Source: CAYSRM01 sp964475205 (GTDB lineage Bacteria; Verrucomicrobiota; Kiritimatiellia; UBA8416; CAYSRM01). Taken from it: DNA of 64,000 nt. The notes beneath the pieces were generated by a model. It ran no database searches, was not told where the DNA came from, and saw nothing but the letters and a program-made list of their open reading frames with translations. Shown piece by piece: positions 26,634 through 34,907 of the stretch. A program made the position numbers and the translations under genes. The DNA is taken from contig CAYYVQ010000001.1 in NCBI GenBank assembly GCA_964475205.1, forward strand, positions 1 through 64,000, written 5' to 3'. The first letter of the stretch is position 1; every line of letters begins with the position of its first letter.

Positions 26634-27102
26634 AAAAATTTTTCCGCCGCTTTTTTTGGCTGTGGTTGCCATTACGGTTTCAATTGCCGCCGGGGATCTG
26701 GAAACCAGGGGAGGAACGGGGCGAAAAGTCCGGCTTCCTCTTGAATTCGACGAAAAAGGCAATCTTCGTTCGCAGTTGTTTGCAGGCTCTATGTCCACTG
26801 AAGAAGGATTGATCAAGGCCACCGAAGTCAAGGTCGAGTTTTACGGACCTGCCGGAGCAGTGCAGATGGTTATGCAGTTGGAAAAATGTGTTTTTGACAA
26901 GGCAAGAGGGAAAATGGATTCAAAGTCTGATGTTTCTTTCCGCCGGGGTAATTCTGTGATAACCGGCACGGGCCTGAAGTGGGAACGGGGCGAGAAGACG
27001 GTGAAGATTCTTTCAGACGTTCGAGTTCAATTAGCAGGCGGTTTTGAAGGCTTCAGACATCTTGCACAAGTCGGGACAGGGGAGGCGCAAGAGGATGAGT
27101 AA
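26620..27102 (+). CDS. LptC-like LPS export protein
   Basis: A 160-residue protein with a signal or anchor helix (PPLFLAVVAITVSIAAG) and a beta-rich periplasmic domain (VRLPLEFDEKGNLRSQLFAG, SDVSFRRGNSVITGTGLKWE, VKILSDVRVQL) in the style of the beta-jellyroll OstA/LptC fold. The position before lptA and lptB is that of lptC, the inner-membrane bridge that passes LPS to LptA. Identity by sequence alone is weak; the context carries the call. The ATG at 26620 overlaps the kdsA stop. Confidence 0.7.
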   Translation: MKLFRKIFPPLFLAVVAITVSIAAGDLETRGGTGRKVRLPLEFDEKGNLRSQLFAGSMSTEEGLIKATEVKVEFYGPAGAVQMVMQLEKCVFDKARGKMDSKSDVSFRRGNSVITGTGLKWERGEKTVKILSDVRVQLAGGFEGFRHLAQVGTGEAQEDE

Positions 27103-27730
27103 CGCTCGCTATGCGGGACAGATCCAGGCAGTGAAAAGCCGCTGCGAAACGGGGGTTCCCCCCCGCGCGGTACGATGCCCTGCTTATTTCCGGAAGCCAA
27201 TACTCCTTGTTGCAACGCTTGCAATTGCCTGCGGGCTGTGTTTTGCAGAGGAACAACCGGCATCGACCAATACGACTGTGGTAACATCCGATACAATGAC
27301 CTATGACTACAAGAGGAGTGTTGCTGAGTTTGAGGGGTCTGTTAAGGCGGTAGATGGCAATGTCGAGATCCGTTCTGACATACTCCGCGTGTTTTTCGGT
27401 GACAGCAATTCCATCAAGGCAGCCACCGCGATTGGCAATGTGCAGGTGCTCGGACAGAACAGGAAAGCAAAATGCGACAGGGCCGTCTATTTTGTAGCAA
27501 AAGGTGAAATTGTTCTTACGGGCAATGCGGAAATAAGCGAAGACAAAAATCAGCTTCGGGCCGAAGAGATTACCTTCTGGGTAAACGATGATAAACTTCG
27601 GGCCAGGCGCGCGCATCTGCGCGTGGAGAGCAGGGATGAAGCTGCCGGCGGCAGCGAGGAAAAAGACAGCGCCTCGCCGTTGACAGGCAAAGAAAAAGAT
27701 GAAGATCCAACCGGCGGAGGTGGAAATTGA
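27095..27730 (+). CDS. lptA: LptA-like LPS periplasmic bridge protein
   Basis: A 211-residue OstA-fold protein. From the ATG at 27095 there is a basic, unusually long N-terminus, then the hydrophobic helix PILLVATLAIACGLCFA that should direct export. The OstA repeats follow: VVTSDTMTYDYKRSVAEFEG, VEIRSDILRVFF, KAATAIGNVQV, GEIVLTGNAEI and NQLRAEEITFW. The tail after residue 185 is charged and probably disordered. It forms the oligomer that carries LPS across the periplasm. Its start overlaps the stop of the LptC-like gene. Confidence 0.85.
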   Translation: MSNARYAGQIQAVKSRCETGVPPRAVRCPAYFRKPILLVATLAIACGLCFAEEQPASTNTTVVTSDTMTYDYKRSVAEFEGSVKAVDGNVEIRSDILRVFFGDSNSIKAATAIGNVQVLGQNRKAKCDRAVYFVAKGEIVLTGNAEISEDKNQLRAEEITFWVNDDKLRARRAHLRVESRDEAAGGSEEKDSASPLTGKEKDEDPTGGGGN

Positions 27731-27773
27731 GAATTCCGGGTTCTCAACAACCTGATGGGAGCGAGCAGGCAGC

Positions 27774-28502
27774 ATGACCGGCAATCTTGTGGAGACAACA
27801 AACCTAGTTAAGCGATATCATGGCAAGACCGTGGTTGAGGATGTTAATGTTCGTGTAGGCGCCGGGGAGATAGTCGGTTTGCTTGGTCCGAACGGCGCGG
27901 GCAAGACAACAACATTTTACATGATAGTCGGGCTGATACGCCCTGACGGGGGAAAAATCAAATTCAAGGGAAAGGATATTGCCGGGCGGCCGATGTACAA
28001 GCGGGCCAGGATGGGCCTTGGATATCTTCCGCAGGAGCCGTCGGTTTTCCGCAAGCTGAGCGTTGAAGACAATGTCATGGCTATCCTGGAAACGCTGGAT
28101 ATCAGCAGGGATGAAAGAAAGCAACGGCTGGAAAAGCTGCTGGGCGACCTTGGACTGAAGGAAGTCCGTCGACAGAAAGCATTTACGTTGAGCGGCGGCG
28201 AGCGCAGGAAGCTTGAGATTACCCGTGCGCTGGTTACGAATCCGGCTTTAATTATGCTGGACGAGCCATTCAGCGGTGTTGATCCTCTTGCTGTAGATGA
28301 GATCCAGAAAATAGTAATCGGTTTGAGAGACCTGGGACTCGGGATTCTCATTACCGACCACAATGTGCGGGAAACGCTTGCAGTAGTTGACCGTGCGTAT
28401 CTATTATACGAGGGCAAAGTGCTTAGGGAAGGAAAGAGTTCTTTTCTTATTAACGACAAGGTAAGCCGGGAGCTTTACCTGGGACAGAAGTTTAAAATGT
28501 AA
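27774..28502 (+). CDS. lptB: LPS export ABC ATPase
   Basis: The 242-residue cytoplasmic ATPase that powers the LptFGBC extractor. Walker A GPNGAGKTT near residue 37, Q-loop LPQEPSVFRKLSV, signature LSGGERRKLEI, Walker B LIMLDEPFSGVDPLAV and ILITDHNVRETL. The PQEPS and FRKLSVEDN text is LptB-specific. The transmembrane partner is at 36595. The gene is 43 bases downstream of lptA. Confidence 0.95.
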   Translation: MTGNLVETTNLVKRYHGKTVVEDVNVRVGAGEIVGLLGPNGAGKTTTFYMIVGLIRPDGGKIKFKGKDIAGRPMYKRARMGLGYLPQEPSVFRKLSVEDNVMAILETLDISRDERKQRLEKLLGDLGLKEVRRQKAFTLSGGERRKLEITRALVTNPALIMLDEPFSGVDPLAVDEIQKIVIGLRDLGLGILITDHNVRETLAVVDRAYLLYEGKVLREGKSSFLINDKVSRELYLGQKFKM

Positions 28503-28513
28503 GGAGGGGTTGG

Positions 28514-28858
28514 ATGTCGATAGAAATCACGGCAAGGCATATGGAAATCTCGAATGGCACCCAGGATTATGCAAGGGCCAAGGCGGATGAATTGATGCGT
28601 GAATTTCCGGGAATAGAATACATTCACATAATTCTTGATGAGCAGAGGCACAATAAGCTTGCTGAAATTGTTGTTCAGGCCAGGAATCATATAAGGCTTG
28701 AAGCTGAGGAAAAGAGCGATCAAATACGGGGCTCGCTGGATTCGGTGATTAACAAAATAGAGCGCCAGATGAGAAAGCAGCATGACAAGCTAAAGGATCA
28801 CAAGCTTACAATGCGGAAGAAAGAAGCAGAAAAACAGGAGTTTAACACGGATCAATGA
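28514..28858 (+). CDS. hpf: Ribosome hibernation promoting factor, short form
   Basis: A 114-residue HPF/RaiA-type protein that binds the decoding centre of idle ribosomes. It shows the family start MSIEITARHMEISNGTQDYA and the helix ending VINKIERQMRKQHDKLKDHK. There is no C-terminal dimerisation domain, so this is the short form. The lptB-to-hpf order matches the proteobacterial lptB-rpoN-hpf locus, with rpoN missing. It overlaps hprK by four bases. Confidence 0.9.
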   Translation: MSIEITARHMEISNGTQDYARAKADELMREFPGIEYIHIILDEQRHNKLAEIVVQARNHIRLEAEEKSDQIRGSLDSVINKIERQMRKQHDKLKDHKLTMRKKEAEKQEFNTDQ

Positions 28859-29829
28859 TCAGCGAATCAAAGCACAAGAACAAGGTGACTGTACGCACCT
28901 TTCTGGAGTCCGGCCAGCGCAGTATGAATCTTGAGCTGATTGCCGGAGAGAAATGGCTCAACAGGAACATTCCCGAAGCCGCAATCAACCGCGCTGGGCT
29001 CGGCCTGGCGGGTTTTCTCAAACATTTCCCCCAACGACGTGTGCAGGTTATCGGCCTGGCGGAACATTCTTACCTGTCTTCTTTGTCAAGCCAGGAAAGA
29101 AAGGAGAGACTTGACCGTTTCTTCGAGAAAAAGGTTCCATGCGTTGTTTTTTCCCGGCACAAAAGGATTTTTCCCTGCATAAAGGAACTTGCCGACAAGT
29201 ACCGGGTGCCGGTGCTGCGAACAGACGCCATAACCAAGCATTTCGTGAATGCCGCGACCATCCTGATGGAAAACCTGATGGCTCCAATCATCAAGTACCA
29301 GGGAACGATGGTGGAGATTATGGGGATCGGTGTAATAATCGAAGGCAAGCCGGGGTTGGGCAAGAGCGAAACGGCCCTTGCGCTTATCCGGAAAGGCTAT
29401 GCGCTGGTTTCCGACGACATAACATCGTTGCGCCTGGACAGTTCGGGCGCTATTCTCGGGGCTCCGATTGTGGTTACCAGGTATCACATGGAGATAAGGG
29501 GGCTGGGCATTATTCATGTTCCCAGTCTCTTCGGTGTTGCGGCGGTAAGGGAACAGAAACGTCTTGATATGGTCGTTCGCCTTTACGATCCGGGGAAAGG
29601 AGCCCGGAAAATGCCGACCGATGTGGGCGCATCCCGGTCGACCTGTGAGATATTGGACCAGAAACTGCCCCTGGTTGAAATTCCGGTGCTTCCGGGCAGA
29701 GACCTTGCAAACGTGGTGGAAGCCGCCGCTCTCGATCAGAAGCTCAGAGTGCTTGGCCACGATGCTACAAAGGAACTTGACAATAACCTGATGGAAATTA
29801 TGAGTAGAACCAGCGATGGCACCGAATAA
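28855..29829 (+). CDS. hprK: HPr kinase/phosphorylase
   Basis: A 324-residue enzyme that phosphorylates HPr on Ser and removes that phosphate. The N-terminal domain (1-125) includes GEKWLNRNIPEAAINRAGLGLAG-like text. The C-terminal kinase has the P-loop GKPGLGKSE near 164-172, SDD at 187-189, and the late motif MVVRLYDPGKG with LPLVEIPVLPGRDLA. Where the reference enzymes have a His 15 residues before the P-loop (the HG of IHGVLVD), this one has Gln149 (YQGTMVEI), a change in a residue reported near the active site. ATG at 28855 overlaps the hpf stop, and HPr overlaps its end by 14 bases. Confidence 0.9.
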   Translation: MISESKHKNKVTVRTFLESGQRSMNLELIAGEKWLNRNIPEAAINRAGLGLAGFLKHFPQRRVQVIGLAEHSYLSSLSSQERKERLDRFFEKKVPCVVFSRHKRIFPCIKELADKYRVPVLRTDAITKHFVNAATILMENLMAPIIKYQGTMVEIMGIGVIIEGKPGLGKSETALALIRKGYALVSDDITSLRLDSSGAILGAPIVVTRYHMEIRGLGIIHVPSLFGVAAVREQKRLDMVVRLYDPGKGARKMPTDVGASRSTCEILDQKLPLVEIPVLPGRDLANVVEAAALDQKLRVLGHDATKELDNNLMEIMSRTSDGTE

Positions 29830-30115
29830 AACAGAAACCGGACAGGAGCCTGTCATAAGAAGGGTCGTTATTCAGAACCAGTACGGCATACATGCGAGGC
29901 CGGCTGCGATGATTACGAAGATAGCTTCCCGGTATGACGCGGATTGCTATATAGAAAAAGACGGCAACAAGGTATCGGGCAAGAGCATAATGGGTGTTAT
30001 GACCCTGGAAGCTTCAAAAGGATCAAAGCTTATAATCAGCGCTGAAGGTGAGGATGCCGAAGATCTTCTTGACGAGATAGAAAGCCTGATAGCGCGGAAA
30101 TTTGACGAGGAATAG
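29816..30115 (+). CDS. ptsH: Phosphocarrier protein HPr
   Basis: A 99-residue HPr. It receives phosphate from enzyme I on His26 (GIHARPA), and Ser57 in KSIMGVM is the HprK target. The fold text (VVIQNQYGIHARPA, DADCYIEKDG, GSKLIISAEGEDAEDLLDEI) is complete. A slightly long N-terminus precedes the domain. Overlap with hprK and the tight join to ptsI suggest one transcript for kinase, carrier and enzyme I. Confidence 0.95.
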   Translation: MAPNKTETGQEPVIRRVVIQNQYGIHARPAAMITKIASRYDADCYIEKDGNKVSGKSIMGVMTLEASKGSKLIISAEGEDAEDLLDEIESLIARKFDEE

Positions 30116-30118
30116 TCC

Positions 30119-31897
30119 ATGACCGATGATTCGAAAACAACATGCCAGGATAATGTTTACCACGGCATAGGCGTCTCTCCTGGCGTCATTGTCGGTCCGG
30201 TTGCAGTTGTGGCGACAGAATCTGCGCAGGTAAGGTCAAGGAAAATTGCCGAGGAGGAGATTGAAGCCGAGATAATGAGGTTTGAAGACGCCCTGATCGA
30301 GACCCGGAGGCAGATACGGGATTTGCAGTCGGACTTGTTGAAGAACGATTCGCATGTGGGAAGCGGCGTGTTGGATGCGCACCTGATGGTGCTTGATGAT
30401 GTGACTCTTATCGAGGAGGTTGTTGAACGGCTTAAAAAAGACAGGAAAAACGCCGAAGCGGTAGTTCGCCAGGCCACCGAGAAATACGCGGAAATGCTTG
30501 GCTCAGTCAAGGACGACTACCTTAAAGAACGCGTAGCCGACGTGCGCGACGTTGGGCGGCGGTTGATCCGGAACCTTACCGGCGACCTTTCGCCTTCGGT
30601 TAATGAGCCGGAAGGCAAATATATTCTTGTTGCTTCTGACCTTGCCCCTTCGCAAGCGGCAGCGCTGGACGCGAAAAAGGTTATGGGCCTTGCCACCGAC
30701 CTCGGGAGCCCTACTTCTCACACTGCTGTTATGGCGCGGGCATTTGAAATTCCCACCATAGTTGCTCTTCACGATATCAGCAGCAAGGTGCAGAACGGCG
30801 ACGAAGTTCTGCTTGACGGCAATAAAGGGACATTCATTGTCAAACCGGATTCCGACCAGCTCAGGGATTATGGAGAGGTAACCAAGGCCAGGGAGAGTAT
30901 TCAGCGTAATCTCACAACTTTGAAGGAGGAACCGGCTGAGACGAAGGACGGGCACAGCGTAGTGTTGTCGGCTAACGTGGAAAAGCCCGAAGAAGTTGAT
31001 GCCGTGATAGCCTACGGGGCGCAGGGAATCGGATTGTTCCGTTCCGAGTATCTTTTCCTGTCCAGGGATGCGGCGGTAAGCGAGGAGGAACAGGCAAAGG
31101 TATACGAAGAAGTTGCGTCGGCTCTTGCTCCCGCGCCTGTGATCATCAGAACCCTGGATATCGGGGGCGACAAGTTTTTCTCGGAATCGGATGTTATGCA
31201 GGAGGCCAATCCGTTTCTCGGATGCCGTTCTATTCGGTTGTCATTGAAAAATCCGGATCAATTCAGAAGCCAGCTGAGGGCTATCTTGCGGTCAAACATA
31301 CACGGAAATGTCAAGTTGATGTATCCCATGATATCCAGCGTGACCGAAGTTATCCAGGCAAATGCGATACTGGAAGAAGCCAAGAAGGACCTTGAATCCG
31401 AGGGTGCTACCTTCCGGAAGAAGATTGAAGTCGGGGTTATGATCGAGATTCCATCTGCGGCTTTGACTGCTGCCAGCATTGCCCGGCATGTTGATTTTTT
31501 CAGCCTTGGCACGAACGACCTGGTGCAATACACCATTGCCGTCGACCGCGCAAATGAATCGGTTTCATACCTGTACGAGCCTGCTCACCCCGGCGTGTTG
31601 AAGCTCATTGAAGCTACAGTGAGGGCCGGGCATGATAACAATATCTGGGTGGGACTGTGCGGTGAAATGGCGGCCGATCCTGTTCTTGCTTTGTTGCTTG
31701 TAGGATTGGACATAGACGAGTTCAGCGTTGCACCGGCTTCGACGCCACTGGTCAAAGACGCGATCAGGAGCGTAAGTTATGCAAGGGCCACGGAACTTGC
31801 CGCCGAGGCCTTAAAGTGCCAGACCGGCGCTGAGGTCAGGCGCCTGTGCCGTGATTTAACCCGGGAGGTTGCGCCCGAGGTTCTTGAGCTTGTCTAG
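30119..31897 (+). CDS. ptsI: Phosphoenolpyruvate-protein phosphotransferase (enzyme I)
   Basis: A 592-residue enzyme I that moves phosphate from PEP to HPr. The phosphorylated His is His201 in SPTSHTAVMARAFEIP. The PEP-binding half has IGLFRSEYLFLSRD, IRTLDIGGDKF, NPFLGCRSIRLSL, LMYPMISSVTEV, FFSLGTNDLVQYTIAVDR and GLCGEMAADP. No sugar-specific EII gene is in the window, so the chain may serve regulation rather than uptake. It is the last gene of the kdsB-to-ptsI run. Confidence 0.95.
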   Translation: MTDDSKTTCQDNVYHGIGVSPGVIVGPVAVVATESAQVRSRKIAEEEIEAEIMRFEDALIETRRQIRDLQSDLLKNDSHVGSGVLDAHLMVLDDVTLIEEVVERLKKDRKNAEAVVRQATEKYAEMLGSVKDDYLKERVADVRDVGRRLIRNLTGDLSPSVNEPEGKYILVASDLAPSQAAALDAKKVMGLATDLGSPTSHTAVMARAFEIPTIVALHDISSKVQNGDEVLLDGNKGTFIVKPDSDQLRDYGEVTKARESIQRNLTTLKEEPAETKDGHSVVLSANVEKPEEVDAVIAYGAQGIGLFRSEYLFLSRDAAVSEEEQAKVYEEVASALAPAPVIIRTLDIGGDKFFSESDVMQEANPFLGCRSIRLSLKNPDQFRSQLRAILRSNIHGNVKLMYPMISSVTEVIQANAILEEAKKDLESEGATFRKKIEVGVMIEIPSAALTAASIARHVDFFSLGTNDLVQYTIAVDRANESVSYLYEPAHPGVLKLIEATVRAGHDNNIWVGLCGEMAADPVLALLLVGLDIDEFSVAPASTPLVKDAIRSVSYARATELAAEALKCQTGAEVRRLCRDLTREVAPEVLELV

Positions 31898-32186
31898 GCG
31901 GCATTGCTCACAGAATTCCGTATGCAGGCGCGGACAGCGACACTGCGAGAGCACGAATTGGCAAAACTCCAGATTGCGGTTTTCCGCGAAAATTCTCAAT
32001 TAATCCTTGGTTTTCTCACAAAATTACTGTAATATCCGCGCGTTTAGTCGTTTTCAGCGGTATCAGTCCGGTTCGCAGCGATGTCTCGCCTCCGGCTATT
32101 ATAGGCTTGCCGTGTAAAAGACTGCGGAAATTGAATAATTCATTGAGCGCCGTAATGCGGTAAAATGATACAGGAAGGAAAAAGAA
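31898..32186. other. Intergenic region upstream of metK, no riboswitch recognised
   Basis: A 289-base gap. I looked for SAM-I, SAM-II, SAM-IV and SAH riboswitch patterns and saw none. Palindromic pieces such as GCGGTATC and the AT-rich segment at about 32100-32170 may hold the metK promoter. The metK start has AGGAAGG about ten bases upstream. Confidence 0.35.
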
Positions 32187-33356
32187 ATGACAGCAACTAG
32201 AACTCTTTTTACATCGGAGTCGGTAACTGAAGGGCATCCTGATAAAATGGCGGACGGTATTTCTGATGCGATACTGGACGCTCTTCTGGCCGAAGACAAA
32301 CGCAGCAGGGTGGCATGTGAAACGCTTTTGTCTACCGGCATGGTAGTAATTGCCGGTGAGATTACCAGCAAAGCACAGGTGCCTTATGCTGATTTTGTCA
32401 GGAAGAAAATCAAAAAAATAGGATACACTGATCCCGCGAGCGGGTTCAGCCATGATACCTGCGCTGTTCTGGTGTCACTGGATAAGCAGTCGCCGGACAT
32501 ATCCCAGGGAGTGACCAGCGGCAAGGGAATGTTCAAGGAACAGGGCGCCGGAGACCAGGGTATGATGTTCGGTTATGCCTGCAACGAGACCAGGGAATTG
32601 ATGCCGATGCCCATCATGTTTGCGCACAGGCTGACCAAGGCCTTGGCCAAAGTCAGGAAGAACCAAACCGTCCCATTCATACGTCCAGACGGAAAATCCC
32701 AGGTTTCTGTTGTTTATGATGATGGAAAACCTGTGAGAATCGATAATGTTGTTGTTTCAACACAGCACGACCCGGATGTTTCGCACAAGGAACTGAAAGA
32801 CGCGATTATCGAGGAAGTTATCAAAAAGAATATTCCGGCAAAGCTGCTTAATACAAAAACAAGGTACCTTGTGAATCCTACGGGACGTTTTGTCACAGGA
32901 GGCCCGCAGGGTGACGCCGGTCTGACAGGCAGGAAGATAATTGTGGATACCTACGGCGGCATGGGCCGGCATGGCGGCGGAGCTTTTTCAGGGAAAGACC
33001 CTTCCAAGGTTGACAGAAGCGCGGCGTACATGGCGCGGTATGTGGCCAAGAACATTGTGGCCGCCAAGCTGGCCGCAAAGTGTGAAGTGCAGCTTGCCTA
33101 CGCAATAGGGTATCCGGAGCCGGTGTCAGTCCTTGTGGACACATTCGGAACAGGGACAGTTGACGACAACAAGCTGGCCAAGGCAGCGCGAAAGGTTTTT
33201 GGCCTCAAACCCGCCGAGATTGTAAAGGAACTGGATCTGCTCAGGCCCATTTACGAAGACACGTCTGCTTACGGCCATTTTGGACGGACAAAAAAACTGA
33301 ATAAATTTACATGGGAAAAGACTGACAGGAAAGACGCGTTGCTGGATGCAGTGTAA
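32187..33356 (+). CDS. metK: S-adenosylmethionine synthetase
   Basis: A 389-residue enzyme making SAM from methionine and ATP. Motifs: TSESVTEGHPDKMADGISDA at the start, GAGDQGMMFGYA, GKSQVSVVY, and KIIVDTYGGMGRHGGGAFSGKDPSKVDRS. The ATP- and methionine-binding residues I can place are present. It stands 66 bases before ahcY, so synthesis of the methyl donor and removal of its by-product are paired. Confidence 0.97.
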   Translation: MTATRTLFTSESVTEGHPDKMADGISDAILDALLAEDKRSRVACETLLSTGMVVIAGEITSKAQVPYADFVRKKIKKIGYTDPASGFSHDTCAVLVSLDKQSPDISQGVTSGKGMFKEQGAGDQGMMFGYACNETRELMPMPIMFAHRLTKALAKVRKNQTVPFIRPDGKSQVSVVYDDGKPVRIDNVVVSTQHDPDVSHKELKDAIIEEVIKKNIPAKLLNTKTRYLVNPTGRFVTGGPQGDAGLTGRKIIVDTYGGMGRHGGGAFSGKDPSKVDRSAAYMARYVAKNIVAAKLAAKCEVQLAYAIGYPEPVSVLVDTFGTGTVDDNKLAKAARKVFGLKPAEIVKELDLLRPIYEDTSAYGHFGRTKKLNKFTWEKTDRKDALLDAV

Positions 33357-33421
33357 CGGCGCTGCGATAGAAGCGAAAACAGAAACAATACGAATAGAAT
33401 CAGGAATACCGGGAGGTTGTT

Positions 33422-34837
33422 TTGGCAGCAAAGAAACGAAAAGCTGAATATGCAGTTAACGATATAAAACTGGCCAGGGAAGGCCGGAGAGAAATAGAGC
33501 TGGCGGAAAATGAAATGCCGGGTCTTATGATGCTTCGTGAAAAGTACGGCAAGGACAAACCGCTGAAGGGAGCCAGGGTAAGCGGTTCGCTTCACATGAC
33601 GATACAGACAGCCGTTCTGATTGAAACATTGCGCGAACTTGGCGCCCGCATCAGGTGGGCAAGCTGCAATATTTTTTCGACACAGGATCAGGCTGCCGCT
33701 GCAATTGCTGCTTCCGGAGTGCCTGTTTTCGCGAAAAAGGGAGAGTCCCTTGAAGATTACTGGGAATATACCGACAGGATGCTTGACTGGGGCAATGGTC
33801 AGGGCCCGAACATGATAGTGGATGACGGAGGCGATGCGACCCTGTTTGTCCATCTCGGGTACCAGGCGGAGGAAAACCCTGAAATATTGGACAGAAAGCC
33901 CGGAAGCGAAGAGGAAAAAGTTCTTCTGGCGCAGGTAAAGAAGTCGATCAAACGCGATCCGGAGAGGTTCCATCGGATTTCGCCTAAAATTCGTGGCGTA
34001 TCTGAAGAAACTACAACCGGCGTCCATCGTCTTTACCAGATGCGGGAAAAGGGCGAGCTTCTTTTCCCTGCTTTCAATGTGAATGATGCTGTGACCAAGT
34101 CGAAATTCGACAACCTTTACGGCTGCCGGCATTCGCTTATAGACGGGATAGTCCGCGCAACGGATCTGATGATTTCCGGCAAGATTGCTGTTGTTGCCGG
34201 ATACGGCGATGTAGGCAAGGGATGCTGCCAGGCATTGAGAGGGCAGGGCGCGCGCGTGATTGTAACGGAGATCGACCCGATATGCGCCTTGCAGGCTGTC
34301 ATGGAAGGTTACGAAGTTAAGCCCATGGACGAGGCGTGCAAAGAGGGCAACATTTTTGTCACAGCCACTGGCTGTTGCGATGTGATCAAAGAAAAGCACA
34401 TGCGCCAGATGAAAGACATGGCCGTGGTATGTAATATCGGCCATTTCGACAGTGAGATCCAGGTGGCAAAGCTTGAAGAGAAGTGCGAGTGGGAAGAGAT
34501 CAAGCCGCAAGTAGACCGCGTAGTATTTCCGAACGGAAAGAGCATAATTCTGCTGGCGCAGGGCAGGTTGGTGAACCTGGGTTGCGCCACGGGGCATCCC
34601 AGCTTTGTCATGTCCAACAGCTTTACCTGCCAGGTGCTTGCGCAGCTCGAGCTTTTCCAGCATCCGGAGAAGTACCCTGTAGGCGTCTATGTGCTGCCTA
34701 AGCTATTGGATGAAGATGTGGCCCGTATTCACGTCAAAAAGCTTGGCGTTGAGATCGACAAGTTGACCAAGGCCCAGGCTGATTACCTGGGTGTTAAACG
34801 CGAAGGCCCTTATAAGCTTGACGGTTACCGTTATTGA
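33422..34837 (+). CDS. ahcY: Adenosylhomocysteinase
   Basis: A 471-residue NAD-dependent hydrolase that splits S-adenosylhomocysteine into adenosine and homocysteine, relieving inhibition of methyltransferases. It shows HMTIQTAVLIETL, CNIFSTQDQAAAAI, VDDGGDAT, EETTTGVHRLYQM, FDNLYGCRHSLIDG, the NAD-binding VVAGYGDVGKGC, and the C-terminal PYKLDGYRY. The start is a TTG at 33422 with GGGAGG a few bases upstream. The length with the 40-residue insert is typical of many bacteria. Confidence 0.97.
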   Translation: MAAKKRKAEYAVNDIKLAREGRREIELAENEMPGLMMLREKYGKDKPLKGARVSGSLHMTIQTAVLIETLRELGARIRWASCNIFSTQDQAAAAIAASGVPVFAKKGESLEDYWEYTDRMLDWGNGQGPNMIVDDGGDATLFVHLGYQAEENPEILDRKPGSEEEKVLLAQVKKSIKRDPERFHRISPKIRGVSEETTTGVHRLYQMREKGELLFPAFNVNDAVTKSKFDNLYGCRHSLIDGIVRATDLMISGKIAVVAGYGDVGKGCCQALRGQGARVIVTEIDPICALQAVMEGYEVKPMDEACKEGNIFVTATGCCDVIKEKHMRQMKDMAVVCNIGHFDSEIQVAKLEEKCEWEEIKPQVDRVVFPNGKSIILLAQGRLVNLGCATGHPSFVMSNSFTCQVLAQLELFQHPEKYPVGVYVLPKLLDEDVARIHVKKLGVEIDKLTKAQADYLGVKREGPYKLDGYRY

Positions 34838-34907
34838 ACAGGCAACCGCTTGTCAACCGAGTAAGCCGGCAGAGAGCGGGAGCGGGTAACAGCTTGTTCC
34901 CGATGCT

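Noticed and set aside
31898..32186. SAM riboswitch before metK
   Set aside because: No conserved core of the SAM-I, SAM-II or SAM-IV classes could be matched by eye, and no expression platform is clear.
33357..33421. SAH riboswitch before ahcY
   Set aside because: The gap is only 65 bases and shows no matching stem pattern.
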